From positions 58,575 to 122,574 of the forward strand of contig SKCR01036115.1 of the NCBI GenBank assembly GCA_019454045.1: a stretch of 64,000 bases of DNA, given 5' to 3'. How positions within the stretch are numbered: position 1 is the stretch's first letter; every line of letters starts with the position of its first letter. Of this stretch, positions 20,458-33,367 are shown one piece after another. This stretch comes from Zanthoxylum bungeanum. Taxonomy: Eukaryota > Streptophyta > Magnoliopsida > Sapindales > Rutaceae. The notes beneath the pieces were generated by a model that was given only the letters and a program-made list of their open reading frames with translations, searched no databases and was not told the origin of the DNA. Made by a program: the position numbers and the translations under genes.

Positions 20458-22540
20458 ATAGCCAGTCACTCGAGTGTCTTACACCCGAACTATGTATGGT
20501 TCGCTCAAATTACTGAGAAAAGACTTTCATCAACGGATTTACATGATTATCATCTGATGCGATCTATTCGATCATCACATCGCCACGATGTATGATCCGA
20601 ACGAATCAGATGAATATCGAAGTATATATATGGATCATTGATGAGACCATTAATTCTTTAGCTTGCGATGTAGCCTAGCTCAGCTGCTAACAGAACTATA
20701 TCTAATCTAATTAGATTTATTATTAATCCAGAAAGCTTCCATTGCTACCACAGCTGCAGCAATAACCCACGTTTGTTGTTTATTCGATAACTGTATCTTG
20801 CTTGGAAGATTTCCAGCTCACTGTTCCGTTATTCAAACTTTATAGTACCGTTGTTACGACTTATAGTCGTTTTTATCGGTTAGGAAACTTACAACAGTGA
20901 TCCCAATCACTTCAAGTTCTCAATCTCTATAGTTTAAGAATATATCCTTAGTTCCTCCAAGATACATAAGGATGTTCTTAACATCAATCCAATGACTATC
21001 ACTTGGATTGGCCTGATTGTGACTTCATATGCTCAAAGTGTATAAGACACCAGGTCGCGAACTTTTATTAATGTACGATTTCTCGGAGAGTGTCAAAAAC
21101 TTTAAATCTATCCCAGTAGATCTTTATTCCCAGAATAAAGGTTGTTTCTCCCAAGAATTCTACGGAGAATTTTCTCGAAGCTAAGCTTTCACCGATTGTA
21201 TTTTGGGAATATCATTTCCAAGAAATGACATGTCATTATTATTTATAGGACTTTTATGTCAGTGCTCTCCCACTAACCTCCTTATATACACAAGAATTAT
21301 TTTCATTTTGAATTAAATCATACACCATTATGATTAAATCAAAAATGATAGTTCCAAGAACGCTATGCTTGCTTCAATCCATCCATGGATCGAATAACCC
21401 GCAAACCTTGTTTGCTAGTTATGATACGAAAAAACCGTCAGGATGTTGAAAACATCCTCCAAAAGGTTTCTGTTAAGGAAAGCGGTTTTGGCATTCAGCT
21501 GCCATATTTCATAAATGAAACATGCAGCATTAACAAGCATTATCCAAATGCATTTAATAACAGGAAAAAGGTTTCGTCGTAATCGACACAATGTTGATAA
21601 CGATACCTTTTCGCTACAAGCCTAGCTTAGTACGTTGGTATGTTGCCTTCCATGTATGTCTTTCTAGAAGACTTATATAGTACCAGTAGGCACAATGCCT
21701 TGCGGTACAACAACTAGTATCCAAACGTAGTTGATATACATGGAATCCATTTCAGACATCATGGTACTTTTCCATAATAGGGAGTCGATACCTTGTATCA
21801 CTTCCTCATACGTAGTCAGTTCGTATTCCTCAATAAAATTAACATCTTTATGAGGTGAGATCAGAAACCCATACCCCAGGTTGTTTTCTGACTCTCTCCG
21901 ACTTACGTGGTTCTTGTGTATTCGAAGATTATTGGTATAGTTTCATCCTTGATGAAATATTTGTGTTCCATTAAGATTCGGTGCCTGGAACAGTACTACT
22001 CCGATTTTCATCGAGTTTTACTTTCCTCCCACTTACCACTGCATATCGGTATTCCTCTTAGGAAAACCACATGGAGAGAAACAATTAAATTGTTCTCTGG
22101 TGAGATGTATAAGTACTATATTTTGGTATCCCTAGGATAACCTACAATTTCGGCACTTATCCAATTTGGGTTTTAGTTTGGTATCATCCAAACATATGCT
22201 TAGCATACCTAAATCTTCAGGAATGAGAAAAACTTGTTTCTTTCATGTTCATATCTAATATGAAATCAGTCTAACAGATTTTTATGGAACCTTATTCAAA
22301 ATAAGTATTGCACTGTTTATGCGTATCCGTTGAAGGAAATGGTAGCTCAGAGAGACTCATGATTAACCTTATCATGTCCAACAAAATTCGACTTATCTGT
22401 TCGGACACACCGTCAAATTGACGTGTTCCGGAAGGAGTCCTTTTTGAAAGAATACTATACTCTTTCAAGTATATTAGAAACTTATTGCTTAAGTATTTTC
22501 ATCATGGTCTAACCGTGACGATTTTATACTTTAGCCAATC
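20458..22540 (-). pseudogene. copia A RNase H, RT and integrase remnants
   Basis: This aligns base by base with the better-preserved pol fragments of D (11970-13560) and B (53524-55480). The order on the minus strand is integrase (about 22250-22520), RT (about 20950-21790) and RNase H (about 20458-20930). Stops and indels are so frequent that no domain-length frame survives. The plus-strand open frames here (for example 21385-21582) are antisense shadows. Confidence 0.7.
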
Positions 22541-23600
22541 TATTTGTCTACTTCGTGTCGAAACTCTAAAAGTTTCTGATTTGTGTTTCTAAGGAAACAC
22601 ATAACATTCATATCCACATCTAGCCTAGCTAGACATGGGCCCACTTGCTTCACTATGAACTAGGGCTAACAGATCAGTGGCATTTACACTTTTACTAAGT
22701 AAATAGTGTTTTAGGCACTTTGCCCAATAAACTAGATTCGTAGACTTTATTTGATTAGAATCAAATTTGTCCTAGTACCCACTCTTCGAAAGTGTGGATA
22801 TACGAGTCTTGTTTAATTGTGTCCCAGACAATAATGCCACTTTAAAGTTTTAACTGATTAATTCAGTTTGAGCTATTTGTTTGTCGTATTATATGTTTGA
22901 GATTTATTTATATTCAAAATATAAATACTGTTATTCACATCTAATGTGTTTATCTCAATATCATATTTATATAATAAAACACTTTAGTGTTCTAGAATAT
23001 AAAGGTATACTCGCAACGGGTTAAACCCTGATATAGAGATAATGTTTCTAGTCAAACTAGTTACATTATAACAATTTCCTAATTTAAGTACACACCCGAG
23101 GGTAGTTCCTAAATTTAGGTATCTACGGTTAAAACAGCGACTTTCGTCTCGTTTTCAATTCGCAGATAAATCTCAACTGAAGTCAGTATCCTGCTCATAG
23201 CAGATTCTGCACATCATCACATATTTATGTACCACACTAAATATCTAAAATCCAATTTTAATACTAGTAGTGAACATATTTATGACAAACATATTTGAAG
23301 TCAGAGCCTTGCTCGTCTTCAATTCCTTCATGTCTGCTTTTTCCAAACAGCAGTCACGCTTCCGCGATCCCGTTTGCCATAATTTAGGCAGACATTTTGG
23401 GATATGTCCTTTGTCTTCCCAGATAATTATAATGACTTTGCCTTTGCCTTTTTCCACACTCCATAAGCCTTTGGCCAAGCCTTGGCCTTCCGGAATGTCG
23501 AAGTAAGGTGCGCTTTGCGCTTCTTGCCATATTGCAAACTTTGGCTTTGTCTCCTTGAGAATAGCCATTAACTCTCCAAGAGTTTACTATTGCAATTTAG
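22541..23600 (-). pseudogene. copia A integrase N-terminus and Gag C-terminus remnants
   Basis: The best trace is at 23245-23568 on the minus strand. It has a lysine-rich stretch (VEKGKGK) and KGHIPKCLPKLWQTGSRKRDC, a frame-slipped version of the Gag zinc-knuckle region. The remainder is recognisable only by alignment to D and B. Confidence 0.6.
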
Positions 23601-26252
23601 TACTTCAAAGATCTAAGAATAGATCTATGAAGATCCTTTAATTTCATTATCATAGTATAAGGATCCAATCCTTAGTTCTGATTAAGAAATTAAGGAGTCT
23701 ATGCGGCAAGCTTATGGATTAAGTACTAAAGTTATCATCACATGAATATTCCAAATATCATGTTCTACTTTTTGCTTAACTCCGGGCTTAGGCCTAATAT
23801 GTTATTTTATCAAATAAAGTAACTTATTAGTTTCCAGGACTATCCTGAAAATTTATTCCCAATTTGAAAATTAAACCATTAAATACATTTTCCATAGGAT
23901 TATGTTTTAAATGTCAATCTTTCAATTTATCTTGATTCCAATAGTCCAACTATTTAATCAACGATTTAGGTATTATTTATTATGATGATTACTATAGTCC
24001 AACTATATAATCAACTATAATTTAATAGATTAAATTCAATTATATTGATTACTATAATCCAATTATAAAATCAACTATTAATTGAAATAGTTTGAATACA
24101 ATCCAACTGTTTTATTAAAACAACAATTAAATATTAGTCCAACTAATAAATTATTTATTTGACGTAATATTTTGTAATGAGCGCGTATGGAAAGTTATTA
24201 AACGAATATTACAAATTTAATACTTGCCTCCCACTATTTTTCGACGAGCCTTTAACCCTCTGTGGAGTACTCAGGAAACCTTGTTTCCTAGTGGGCTAGG
24301 ATCCCGTTAAATAACACACAATCTTGACTTTGGCCAACAAATTGAATGATAATTAACTAGGTAGATCTCTAAGATCAATTGGATCCCATCCAATTCCTAG
24401 ATCCAGTAAGGGGACATCCAAGTCCGAAACATATATCTTATATATGCCAATATATCCAATATATTACCTAACCTTTTTCCTATGAATCAACTAAGCCTTG
24501 GCTTTGGCACAACAAACTTAGTGATCCCAGTTAAGCGGAACCCATTGACCATGAAAAGCTTCGTAATCAATGTCGATGGACAAGAAGTGGTCTTGACTTT
24601 GGCCAACAAACCACAACTTGGACAAGACACCAATATGGAACAAAGCTCTCATGATTCAAACACATCCTCGACAGACAAAGGTCTTGACTTTGGCCAACAA
24701 ACCAATGACAGTCTTAGATCTTGAGTAAGAATCACTCAATGGAAGGAAAAACGCTTAATATTTTGTGAGGGTTTTTCGTGTGCAAATTGGCAACCAATTT
24801 ATTATCTTTGTTAAGGTCTCATCATCATACACCCTTAAACATGCATTCTAAACACATAATAAGGCGCGTAAAATAAATAATAATGATATGCGGATGGATA
24901 CTTTACACATTGATCCTAGATCAAATCTCTCCATTTCCTCTCTCCCGCTAGCACAAGTATTTACTTCTACCCGTTACATAACACTTCTAAAGAAACCTCA
25001 TTTACATTGAGGGGAATAGGTGAGAAGAGAAATACATAGAGTAAGGAGGTAATAGGCTGGACACGCAGGTCCAATTAATAAATTCTAAATTTATTACAAC
25101 AATTTCCAAAATTGCCCCACCCATCTAATATCCATCCGATATACATTATTCATGCATCGCAACCATGTATTCACACAAGCATGTTATCAATCAATCTAAT
25201 CCAATTAATTAATATGAATATTAATGACCATCCAATGTTCAAACAACGATTTGATTTTGCGCGAGTTCGACTCATTTGCGAATAACTACTCAAAGTACGA
25301 GTTCTTGAATTAAATTAAACTACAACATTAAATCCAATTTAATATGTATTTAATACTAATTCATTATTTAATTCCAAATTAAATATTAAACTTTATTAAT
25401 AAACCTTTACGACTTAAATTCCAAATTAATCGTTACGGGTCTCAATGCCTGATTAACATCCAATGTTAATTTAATTAAAGTCCAATGGGCTTTTAATTAA
25501 TTTCATAAGGCATGGACTTTTGGTCAACTTGGGTCAAACCCAATAACCAAAGCCCAATCAAGGAATAACCCCATAAGCCTAGAAATCAATTTAGGCCCAT
25601 TAGGCCCAATTAAATAATTAAAGGTCCATTTAAGTCATAATTGGACTTTATGGAAATGGTTTTGGGTCCAATTGGATCAAATCAATTTAGCCTAAACCTA
25701 ACTTGGTACAACCAAGCCCAATAAGCCTAATAAAAACTTTTCAAGCCCAAATCTAATTTAAGCCCAATTAATTAAATCATAAAAATTTCAATTTCACAAT
25801 TTAATTAACCAAAGTGTATATCATAATTAATCACCCAAATTAACATTTCTAAAACATCAATTTACACAATTAATTATGCTTATTAACATTAAATCATGTC
25901 CAACACAATTTAATCAAAATCAACTCATTTCCCATGCTTCTAGTCCACGGCATTTTAGGGTTTTTCGAATCGATTTCGAATTCAATCCAATTAAATTCTA
26001 AATCAACTTTCCCAACATGATTCCAACTCATCCAATGATCAAAATCAAAAAATACCATGACTTTAGGGCACTTGTAGGATTCGGCCAAGCTAATCCAATT
26101 AGGGAAAATTGTCCAATTCAAAATTCATCAAATTGACAATGCATAACACCATGTTATCAATATTCAAGCATATATCAACAATCAATTTCATCAAAACATG
26201 CTCAAATCATTTTTACCTAATTTTAACCCTAATCAAGTTTCATGCTCAAATG
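23601..26252 (-). other. long leader of copia A
   Basis: The segment between the Gag zinc-knuckle remnant and the PBS has no clear gag N-terminus. It holds TTGACTTTGGCCAACAA repeats (about 24324, 24597 and 24686), odd palindromes around 23940-24140 and an AT-rich half (about 25040-26000). An 80-codon antisense frame at 24482-24724 is conserved in B. Confidence 0.5.
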
Positions 26253-26264
26253 GCTCTGATACCA
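26253..26264 (-). promoter_or_regulatory. primer binding site of copia A
   Basis: GCTCTGATACCA on the plus strand is TGGTATCAGAGC on the sense strand, one base from the 5' LTR. It is complementary to initiator tRNA-Met. Confidence 0.9.
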
Positions 26265-26265
26265 T

Positions 26266-28283
26266 TGTTGGGTTTCTATTAAGTCCCAAGGATCATTTTC
26301 AAGCATAAAACACATGTGAATACTCAATGAAATATGGCGGAATCATACTCACATTGAACGGCTTTGCGATTCAACGAAGAAAATCATTTTCCTCTTTGTT
26401 GAAGAAGCTCTCGGCCAAGCACAACTTTTGGACTCCATGGATGAATCTCCAAGCTCCAAGCTTTGTTGATGGATTCCATGCTCATGAATAGGTTTCCCTA
26501 ACACCTTTGTATATACTCTTTTGAGTGCTAGCTCTTGGTGATTTTTGCCACAAAAATCACCATCTTCATCCTTGTTACATCGGGCCACGGAAGAAGATTT
26601 TTGAGAGAAAATTGGCCCAAGGCCGTGAGTCATGAGGGAGAGAGGAGGGAGATGAAGTTGATGTGTTAGGTTTTTAGATTTCAAAAATCTAATACCAAAA
26701 ATCCAACTTCCAAAGTCAAAAAGCAAAAAAGGCATTAAAGCCTTCCAACAACTCACATCAACTATTCACATCACTCAATGAATAGTGACTGGTTGTCAAT
26801 CACTTAAAGTGACAAGACATCCATCACTTGAATGACAATTGATTTGACACTTGATGTGACTTGCGGGCCCCATTTTGATTCTAAATACGAGTGGTTCCGC
26901 AAACACTCCCGGGCTTGGGTTCGCTAATTCCGAATTAACGAATTTTCCGTTGCGTCGTAATTAAATCTAATTTAATTAAATAATCATGCCAAGCATAATT
27001 TTTATTCACGTCGCTTAACGAATTAATTCTAAATTAATTCGTTCGCCCGAATTAAAATCTGATTTTAATTCCGCGTCGAAATCCAATTTCGTTTAATATA
27101 TCAAATATATTAATTTATCGATTAATTCCAAATTAATCGTTCTCTCTCTTTAAATAATATTTTATCCCAGATAAAATATCTCTGTAATTAATCCCAGATT
27201 AATTTTCTCTCTCATCTAATTAATCCCAGATTAATAAAGTGCGAGTCATACATCATCGGTGAATCTTCGGGAAGCGACCCATGAGATCCCCGGATATGTT
27301 GGCAGTAAATACGGTTATCGGACTATCCGAATACGTACGTACCAAGTACTATATTTTACCGATTTACAAGACAATGTTGGCTTCTAGCAAAGCGACATGC
27401 CTACCCAATTCTCCAGAAACATGCTTACAGGAATAAGCGATCTATATCAGGCGTAGTATACATAGTATTGGGTATTTCGATCCAGTATCGGATGTAACGT
27501 GCAAAGCCTGGGGCTAGAAATGTGTCTGCCCCGGACGAAGCACATATCAGATATCTGGTAACTAGTCTCTATAATCGGATAAACATGAACTAGTCATAAT
27601 ATCCTGATAGCTGCAGCATATAAGAGAACGAGTTCCGTATCCTACGTGATCATCATCTCCACTATTACTGGAGTGATACTTCCATCTCGACATCACACCC
27701 AATACACTACGATTCTCAATATATCCAGCAGAGGCGTACACAGAACCTGTTAAAGCCCTGGATGACCTAAAACCAAAGTATATTGATTGTCGCAAGTATT
27801 AGCGGTGAAAGTCTCAGGTTAAGACCAAATACACCTACCCTGATTCAGACTTCCATAGACACATAGTAATACTACCAATGGAATTCCGAGGGGTCTATCC
27901 AAAGCGAAGATATTTTCCGTACCATCGGTAAAACACAACCTCCTACTACATTTGCATGAGTATCATATACCCAAATATATGAGAATTATGTCGTTATGCC
28001 CTCACAACGTGCACAAGTGCAATACTAGTCTATTCCACATTATCGATGTCCAATCTCGATAATACTACGACTAGGGATATTTAATGATTAAACCTTCGTG
28101 GATTGATACTGTCTCATATCATCTCAATCCAGGAACTAATCATATGGACCTCCTATCATTTATACATCTTGGTGATCTAATCACAAATGATAAGAGAGAA
28201 ATTTTCTTTGTCACATAGTTAATTTGTACAACAACACCATTATCTGTACAAATAGTGACTATATGGGTCATAACTATCCAACA
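26266..28283 (-). repeat. 5' LTR of copia A
   Basis: Direct partner of 18426-20441, 2018 bp, running from TGTTGGG to CCAACA. It is followed by the target duplicate GGGCT at 28284. It carries the same sense-strand open frame (26349-26756) and the same hairpin array as the other LTR. Confidence 0.9.
26920..27235. repeat. hairpin array in the right LTR of copia A
   Basis: Perfect inverted repeats with three-base centres include TAATTAAAT-CTA-ATTTAATTA (26958-26978), CGAATTAATT-CTA-AATTAATTCG (27019-27041) and GAATTAAAAT-CTG-ATTTTAATTC (27049-27071). Next come CGAAAT-CCA-ATTTCG (27077-27091), TTAATATAT-CAA-ATATATTAA (27093-27113) and CGATTAATT-CCA-AATTAATCG (27119-27139). The run ends with ATATTTTATC-CCA-GATAAAATAT (27157-27179), AATTAATC-CCA-GATTAATT (27186-27204) and ATTAATC-CCA-GATTAAT (27219-27235). 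The mean spacing is under 30 bp. Confidence 0.9.
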
Positions 28284-29049
28284 GGGCTGGAGTTGTGTCT
28301 GCCCGTACGAAACATATATCAGATCACTAGCAACTAGTCTCTTTATGATCGGAAAGTCATGACCTAGTCATACTTCCCCGATGGCTATAGCACTTAGAGT
28401 ACCAGTCATGTATCATTGCGTGATCATCATCTCCATATGACTGAAGTGATACTTCCATCTTGACATCACACCCAATACACTACGATTCTCAATATACCCA
28501 GAAGAGGCGTACACAGAACCTGTTAAAGCCCCGGACGACCAAAACCAAAGTATATTGATTGTCGCAAGTATTAGTGATGCAAGTCTTAGGTTAAGACCAA
28601 ATACACCTACCTTGATTCGGATTCCCATAGACACATAGTCATACTTCCAATGGGATTTCGAGGGGTCTATCCAGAGTGAAGCTGTTTCCGTACCATCGGT
28701 AAACAGAACCTCCTATTACACTTGCATGAGTATCCAATACCCAAATATATGAGAACTATATCGTTACGCTTCCATAACACGCACAAGTGTAATACTAGCC
28801 TATTCCGCATTATCGAAGTCCAGTCTCGATAATACTACGACTAGGGATATTTGATTATTAAACCTTAGTGGATTAATATTATCTCATATCTTATTAATCC
28901 GGTACTAATCATATGGACTTTTATCATTTATATATCCAGGTAATCCAATTACAAATGATAAAAGAGCAATTTCTTTGTCACATAGTTAATTTGTACAACA
29001 ACACCATTATCTGTACAAATAGTGACTATATGGGTCATAACTATCCAAC
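28284..29049 (-). mobile_element. 5' LTR of copia D, second part, first tandem copy
   Basis: This continues the D LTR after the A insertion and begins with the GGGCT target duplicate. Its last ~75 bp (ATTATCTGTAC ... GACTATATGGGTCATAACTATCCAACA) match the end of the A LTR at 28209-28283. They do not match the D LTR end at 619, which suggests a recombination junction near 28970. Confidence 0.8.
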
Positions 29050-29814
29050 AGGGCTGGAGTTGTGTCTGCCCGTACGAAACATATATCAGATCACTAGCAA
29101 TAGTCTCTTATGATCGGAAAGTCATGACCTAGTCATACTTCCCCGATGGCTATAGCACTTAGAGTACCAGTCATGTATCATTGCGTGATCATCATCTCCA
29201 TATGACTGAAGTGATACTTCCATCTTGACATCACACCCAATACACTACGATTCTCAATATACCCAGAAGAGGCGTACACAGAACCTGTTAAAGCCCCGGA
29301 CGACCAAAACCAAAGTATATGATTGTCGCAAGTATTAGTGATGCAAGTCTTAGGTTAAGACCAAATACACCTACCTTGATTCGGATTCCCATAGACACAT
29401 AGTCATACTTCCAATGGGATTTCGAGGGGTCTATCCAGAGTGAAGCTGTTTCCGTACCATCGGTAAACAGAACCTCCTATTACACTTGCATGAGTATCCA
29501 ATACCCAAATATATGAGAACTATATCGTTACGCTTCCATAACACGCACAAGTGTAATACTAGCCTATTCCGCATTATCGAAGTCCAGTCTCGATAATACT
29601 ACGACTAGGGATATTTGATTATTAACCTTAGTGGATTAATATTATCTCATATCTTATTAATCCGGTACTAATCATATGGACTTTTATCATTTATATATCC
29701 AGGTAATCCAATTACAAATGATAAAAGAGCAATTTCCTTTGTCACATAGTTAATTTGTACAACAACACCATGTTCTGTACAAATAGTGATGCTATGGGTC
29801 ATAATTGTCCAACA
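29050..29814 (-). mobile_element. 5' LTR of copia D, second part, second tandem copy
   Basis: A near-identical repeat of 28284-29049, again starting GGGCT. It ends with the authentic D terminus (GATGCTATGGGTCATAATTGTCCAACA), as at 592-619. A few single-base deletions relative to the first copy (near 29100, 29320 and 29624) could be real or assembly error. The outer boundary of D is 29814. Confidence 0.8.
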
Positions 29815-31130
29815 ACTCATGCTTATGATATCTTATGTGTATCAAGATAGGATCATCAGTTCTGTGTACAGAGCATAAGTATTCATTATGGGATTAGCAA
29901 TCCGTTAAATCCATGGATATGTAGTACACTGTAGAAGTGAGTTCTAAGTGTTATTATAAGATTGCTAATAGAATCGTCGATGAGATTATACCTATAGAGA
30001 TTTTATGTTTATATCTATGTCTCTGGAATAATCTGAATACTTGTGACGGAGGGATTATACGTATGGGATAACCTCGACCTATATAGTTCAACGAGTTTAT
30101 CTGTGGTCGTCATAATTTACGGGTGGGTAAATATGGACACGAAATTGGATTTTGTGACGGATACGCCTGAAATTAGAGAGTCTCTCTAATGAAATAAACT
30201 CGTAGTGCACTAGGGTAAGTTTTTTGAATAATACTAATTATTTATAAATCGTTTAACGGTTAAACGAAAGATACATGAAAATAGACCTTTTTGGTCATTT
30301 CCTAATTAATGTATATTTGTATTTAATATATGATTTTATTAAATACATATTAATTAATTGTCAAATTGTGATATTTGATATATCATTAATATATGTATTT
30401 TTGATTATTTAATGTAAATATAATACATATATTTAAGATATTTTTATTTAATTATTTAGTTATTTAAATGTTACATAAGTAAAGTAATTAAATTATAAAT
30501 ATCTTTAGTAATGATTTAAGTTAGAAAATGGTATTTTATCATTGGTTACACTTGTCAAGTTCATTAAAGGTTGTAGTGAACAAATTGAAGATGTAATCTA
30601 AAGCCATTTTATTATTACAATATTTGAAGCAAAAATAACAATTTTACCCTCTAGGGTTTCAGTTATATGTGGGGAAGTATAAATTGTTTTTGTTTCATTT
30701 TTTTTAACAAGGTTAAGCTTCCAAAATAAAAACAAAACAAAGTGGAGAGAAAATAGAAGAAACCATAAGGAAACGTGAAGAAAATTTCATGGTTTGTAAG
30801 TTTTTTCAACTTTTTATTAGAAAGAAAAATGTTCTTTTGTTCTTGGCTAAAACCTATGTAGTTCTTAAGTTTTTCTACTCTCTTGTGTTTGTGTTTTTTA
30901 TGGTTGAAAGTTTAATGAAAGATGTATGCATGTATAATTAACAAAGTAAGCTTATTAAAGGTGTATAAGTTTTCTTTTAGTCATTTGATGATCTTGTTGC
31001 TATTCTAGAGTTGTTAGGCCATTTATTGACGACCTAGAATTTTTCTTGAGTTGTTTCAAAGTGGTGAGACTTGGTTGGTGTGGTAGAGATTAGATTAAAG
31101 TGTTGGATTTGGTTAATTTAGTTAATTGGA
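29815..31130 (+). mobile_element. copia LTR F, left visible part
   Basis: Homologous to 46108-47430 inside the LTR of copia C, on the plus strand. Shared blocks include GTGTATCAAGA, CACGAAATTGGATTTTGTGACGG and a very AT-rich middle (30250-30500). It is cut on the left by D and on the right by the Athila element E, which inserted at TTGGA (31126-31130). There is no gene. Its 5' end lies beyond the left edge of the window. Confidence 0.85.
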
Positions 31131-33235
31131 TGATGAGCAGAAAATATATCAATATTTACCGCCCCTTTAACTTAATATTTTGTTTAGTTTCTCGGGTTTG
31201 ATGAACGTTTTGATGTGTTTTAGTTTATTTTGCAAATAAAATAATATCGGGTCTCAATGAAATCATTTAGGATGAAATATGGGTCAAATAAGGGCAATTA
31301 TTGGACTTGATATATTAATTTTGGAGATTGGAAACTTGAAAGGGCATTTTGACGAAGTGCAGTTTTGGGAATTCCAATTTTGCGTATCTGTCGTATTTTA
31401 GGGCATAACTTCTTACTCAAATATCGGATTGAGCTGATTCAAGTGCCAGATTAAAGAAGAATCAAATATCTACAACTTTTAAAGAGAAAATATTTTCGAA
31501 TTCTGAAGTGTTCATGACAGAAATTGATGAACCATCCAGAAGTGTGTGATGTGTAATTATTAAAGTCATTATCAATCATTTTCAAAGCAAAATATAAATT
31601 AATAAATAATTAATGAAAATTATCAAATCAACACCAAACAAGATAAGCAATTAGTGGAGCAATTATGGATTTGGTGGAGTAATTAGTGGAGAAATTAATA
31701 ATGGATTTGGTGGAGAATTTGATGGATGATTTGATATAGGCAAAATTTTGCCTATAAATACCAAGCCATTTCATTTGTAAAATTCATACTTTTTTCTTTG
31801 AAATTCCTAATGAATAAATAAGAAGATTGTATCTTGTTTGTTTATTTACAGCTTCCAGTAATTAATTTCCGCTTTCGCACTTTCTTTTCTTTACTTTTCA
31901 GTTTTTACTTTCCGCAATTTACTTTTACGCACAAACCTTTTCTTTCTTTACTTTTGCAGTTTTTATTTTTCAAGCAATGAGGAGGTAACTCCCTTTGCTG
32001 GGGTAAAAGGTAAAGCTTTTATTATTGCTATCTAGATTAATCTCCCTTAAATATAAAATATAAACTATTTAAAATCTGACTTAATGAGGATACCGCTATA
32101 TTGGCCGGTTGGAAATTAATTATAAATTGGTTTTAACCTGACTAAGTATGGATACCGCCTGGTTGGTCGGTTGGTAATTAATTATTAATTTGACTTAATC
32201 AAGATACCGCCTATATGGCTGGTTGGTAATTATCACGCAAAGTTAATATTATATTAAGGGAGATATCTAAAATAGTAGTAATAAAAGTTGATCCTCTAAC
32301 CCCAGCATTTTTTTTTTATTGTACTTTTACTTTATTTAATTTCAGTAATTTACTTTCAGCAATTTACTTTAGTAATTTATTTTATTTTTTTTACTTTTAC
32401 TTTTTACTTTTTTTTACTTTTCAGCAATTTACTTTTCAGTATTTAATTTTCATAATTTACTTTATGTCTTTTATTTTATTTAAATTTTTACTACCCGTAA
32501 ATATGTGTCGTAACTAAGCCAGTTATCTGGGGTTGTGATGAAATCCAATATCACCGGTTTATAAGGGGTTAAATTATAGTTTGGGTAATATAAAGGTTTA
32601 TTTATTGAGTCTTAATCTTAATGCTTTTTATTAACTGGCCATTAATAAAATTGAACTGGTAAACTTAAAATGAACTAGACATAGGGATTTTAAGTTTAAG
32701 ACCTTAGACTCAATAGCCCACGATCTTCCTTGAGGATAGATAACCCTTTAATAGATTTCCTTACAGGATAGGAATATACCTGTCGGGCGGGGGTAGCCAT
32801 AATTGGAACTAATCTTAATGAATCCAGGTAATTTGGTTGACATAGACATATGGTTCAATTGGGTTATACTGGATATTTGTAGTTGACCATCGAGAAGAGG
32901 CTTTACATAATTTAGTGTTCCAGGTTAATAAATCAATATTTTATCCAACTATAAGATAACCACTTCATCTTTAAAATGATATTGGAAGAAATCACAACCC
33001 TAGATAGTTTTTAATAGTGAACTTTCTTAAACCTACTTTCGAACAATTTTATTTACTTATTTTTAAATTTAGAATCGTCACCTTTTCAAATCTATCAAAC
33101 AACCTGTTAGATACTAGTAATCATTTGACCTCATAAAATTAATAGTTTAGGTATTAAGTCTCGTGGGATCGATAATTTTTATACTACTTGAACAATACGT
33201 GCGCTTGCGTTATACGCGTGTCTTTACGTCGGTCA
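31131..33235 (+). repeat. 5' LTR of Athila element E
   Basis: Runs from TGATGAGCAG to CGGTCA. It includes three imperfect copies of a ~65-bp unit with GATACCGCCT and GGTTGGTAATTA (about 32078-32235), a TTTACTTTT-rich tract (about 32310-32480) and CTATAAATACC near 31756, a plausible TATA box that is also present in the 3' LTR. Confidence 0.9.
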
Positions 33236-33237
33236 AG

Positions 33238-33260
33238 TTTTTGGCGCCGTTGCCGGGGAC
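33238..33260 (+). promoter_or_regulatory. primer binding site of Athila element E
   Basis: TTGGCGCCGTTGCCGGGGAC lies just downstream of the 5' LTR. This is the PBS form known from Athila elements, usually described as complementary to tRNA-Asp. Confidence 0.88.
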
Positions 33261-33367
33261 TTATTTATCTTTTACTATTAGTTTAGGGGTTAGATACCTT
33301 TACTTGTATCTAATTTCTTTTTACTTATTGTTTTTGTTTTCTTGTGTTTCAGGTTTTCAGAAACTTC

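Larger units (their letters stand above)
18426..28283 (-). mobile_element. Ty1/copia retrotransposon A, nested in D
   Basis: It is a 9.86-kb minus-strand element with LTRs 18426-20441 and 26266-28283, a PPT complement after the left LTR, and an initiator tRNA-Met PBS complement before the right LTR. GGGCT flanks both sides (18421-18425 and 28284-28288). In the first ~175 bp the two LTRs differ at about six positions, so the insertion is fairly young. The internal pol is nevertheless full of stops and frameshifts, so it is not autonomous now. Confidence 0.9.

Noticed and set aside
26920..27235. MITE or other small DNA transposon in the LTR
   Set aside because: There is no pair of outer terminal inverted repeats with a TA or TAA duplication, and the block is an integral part of all five LTRs.
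33163..33300. Open frame start at 33163 as the gag start
   Set aside because: It begins within the LTR and runs over the PBS; the conserved gag N-terminus fits ATG 33368 after allowing indels.
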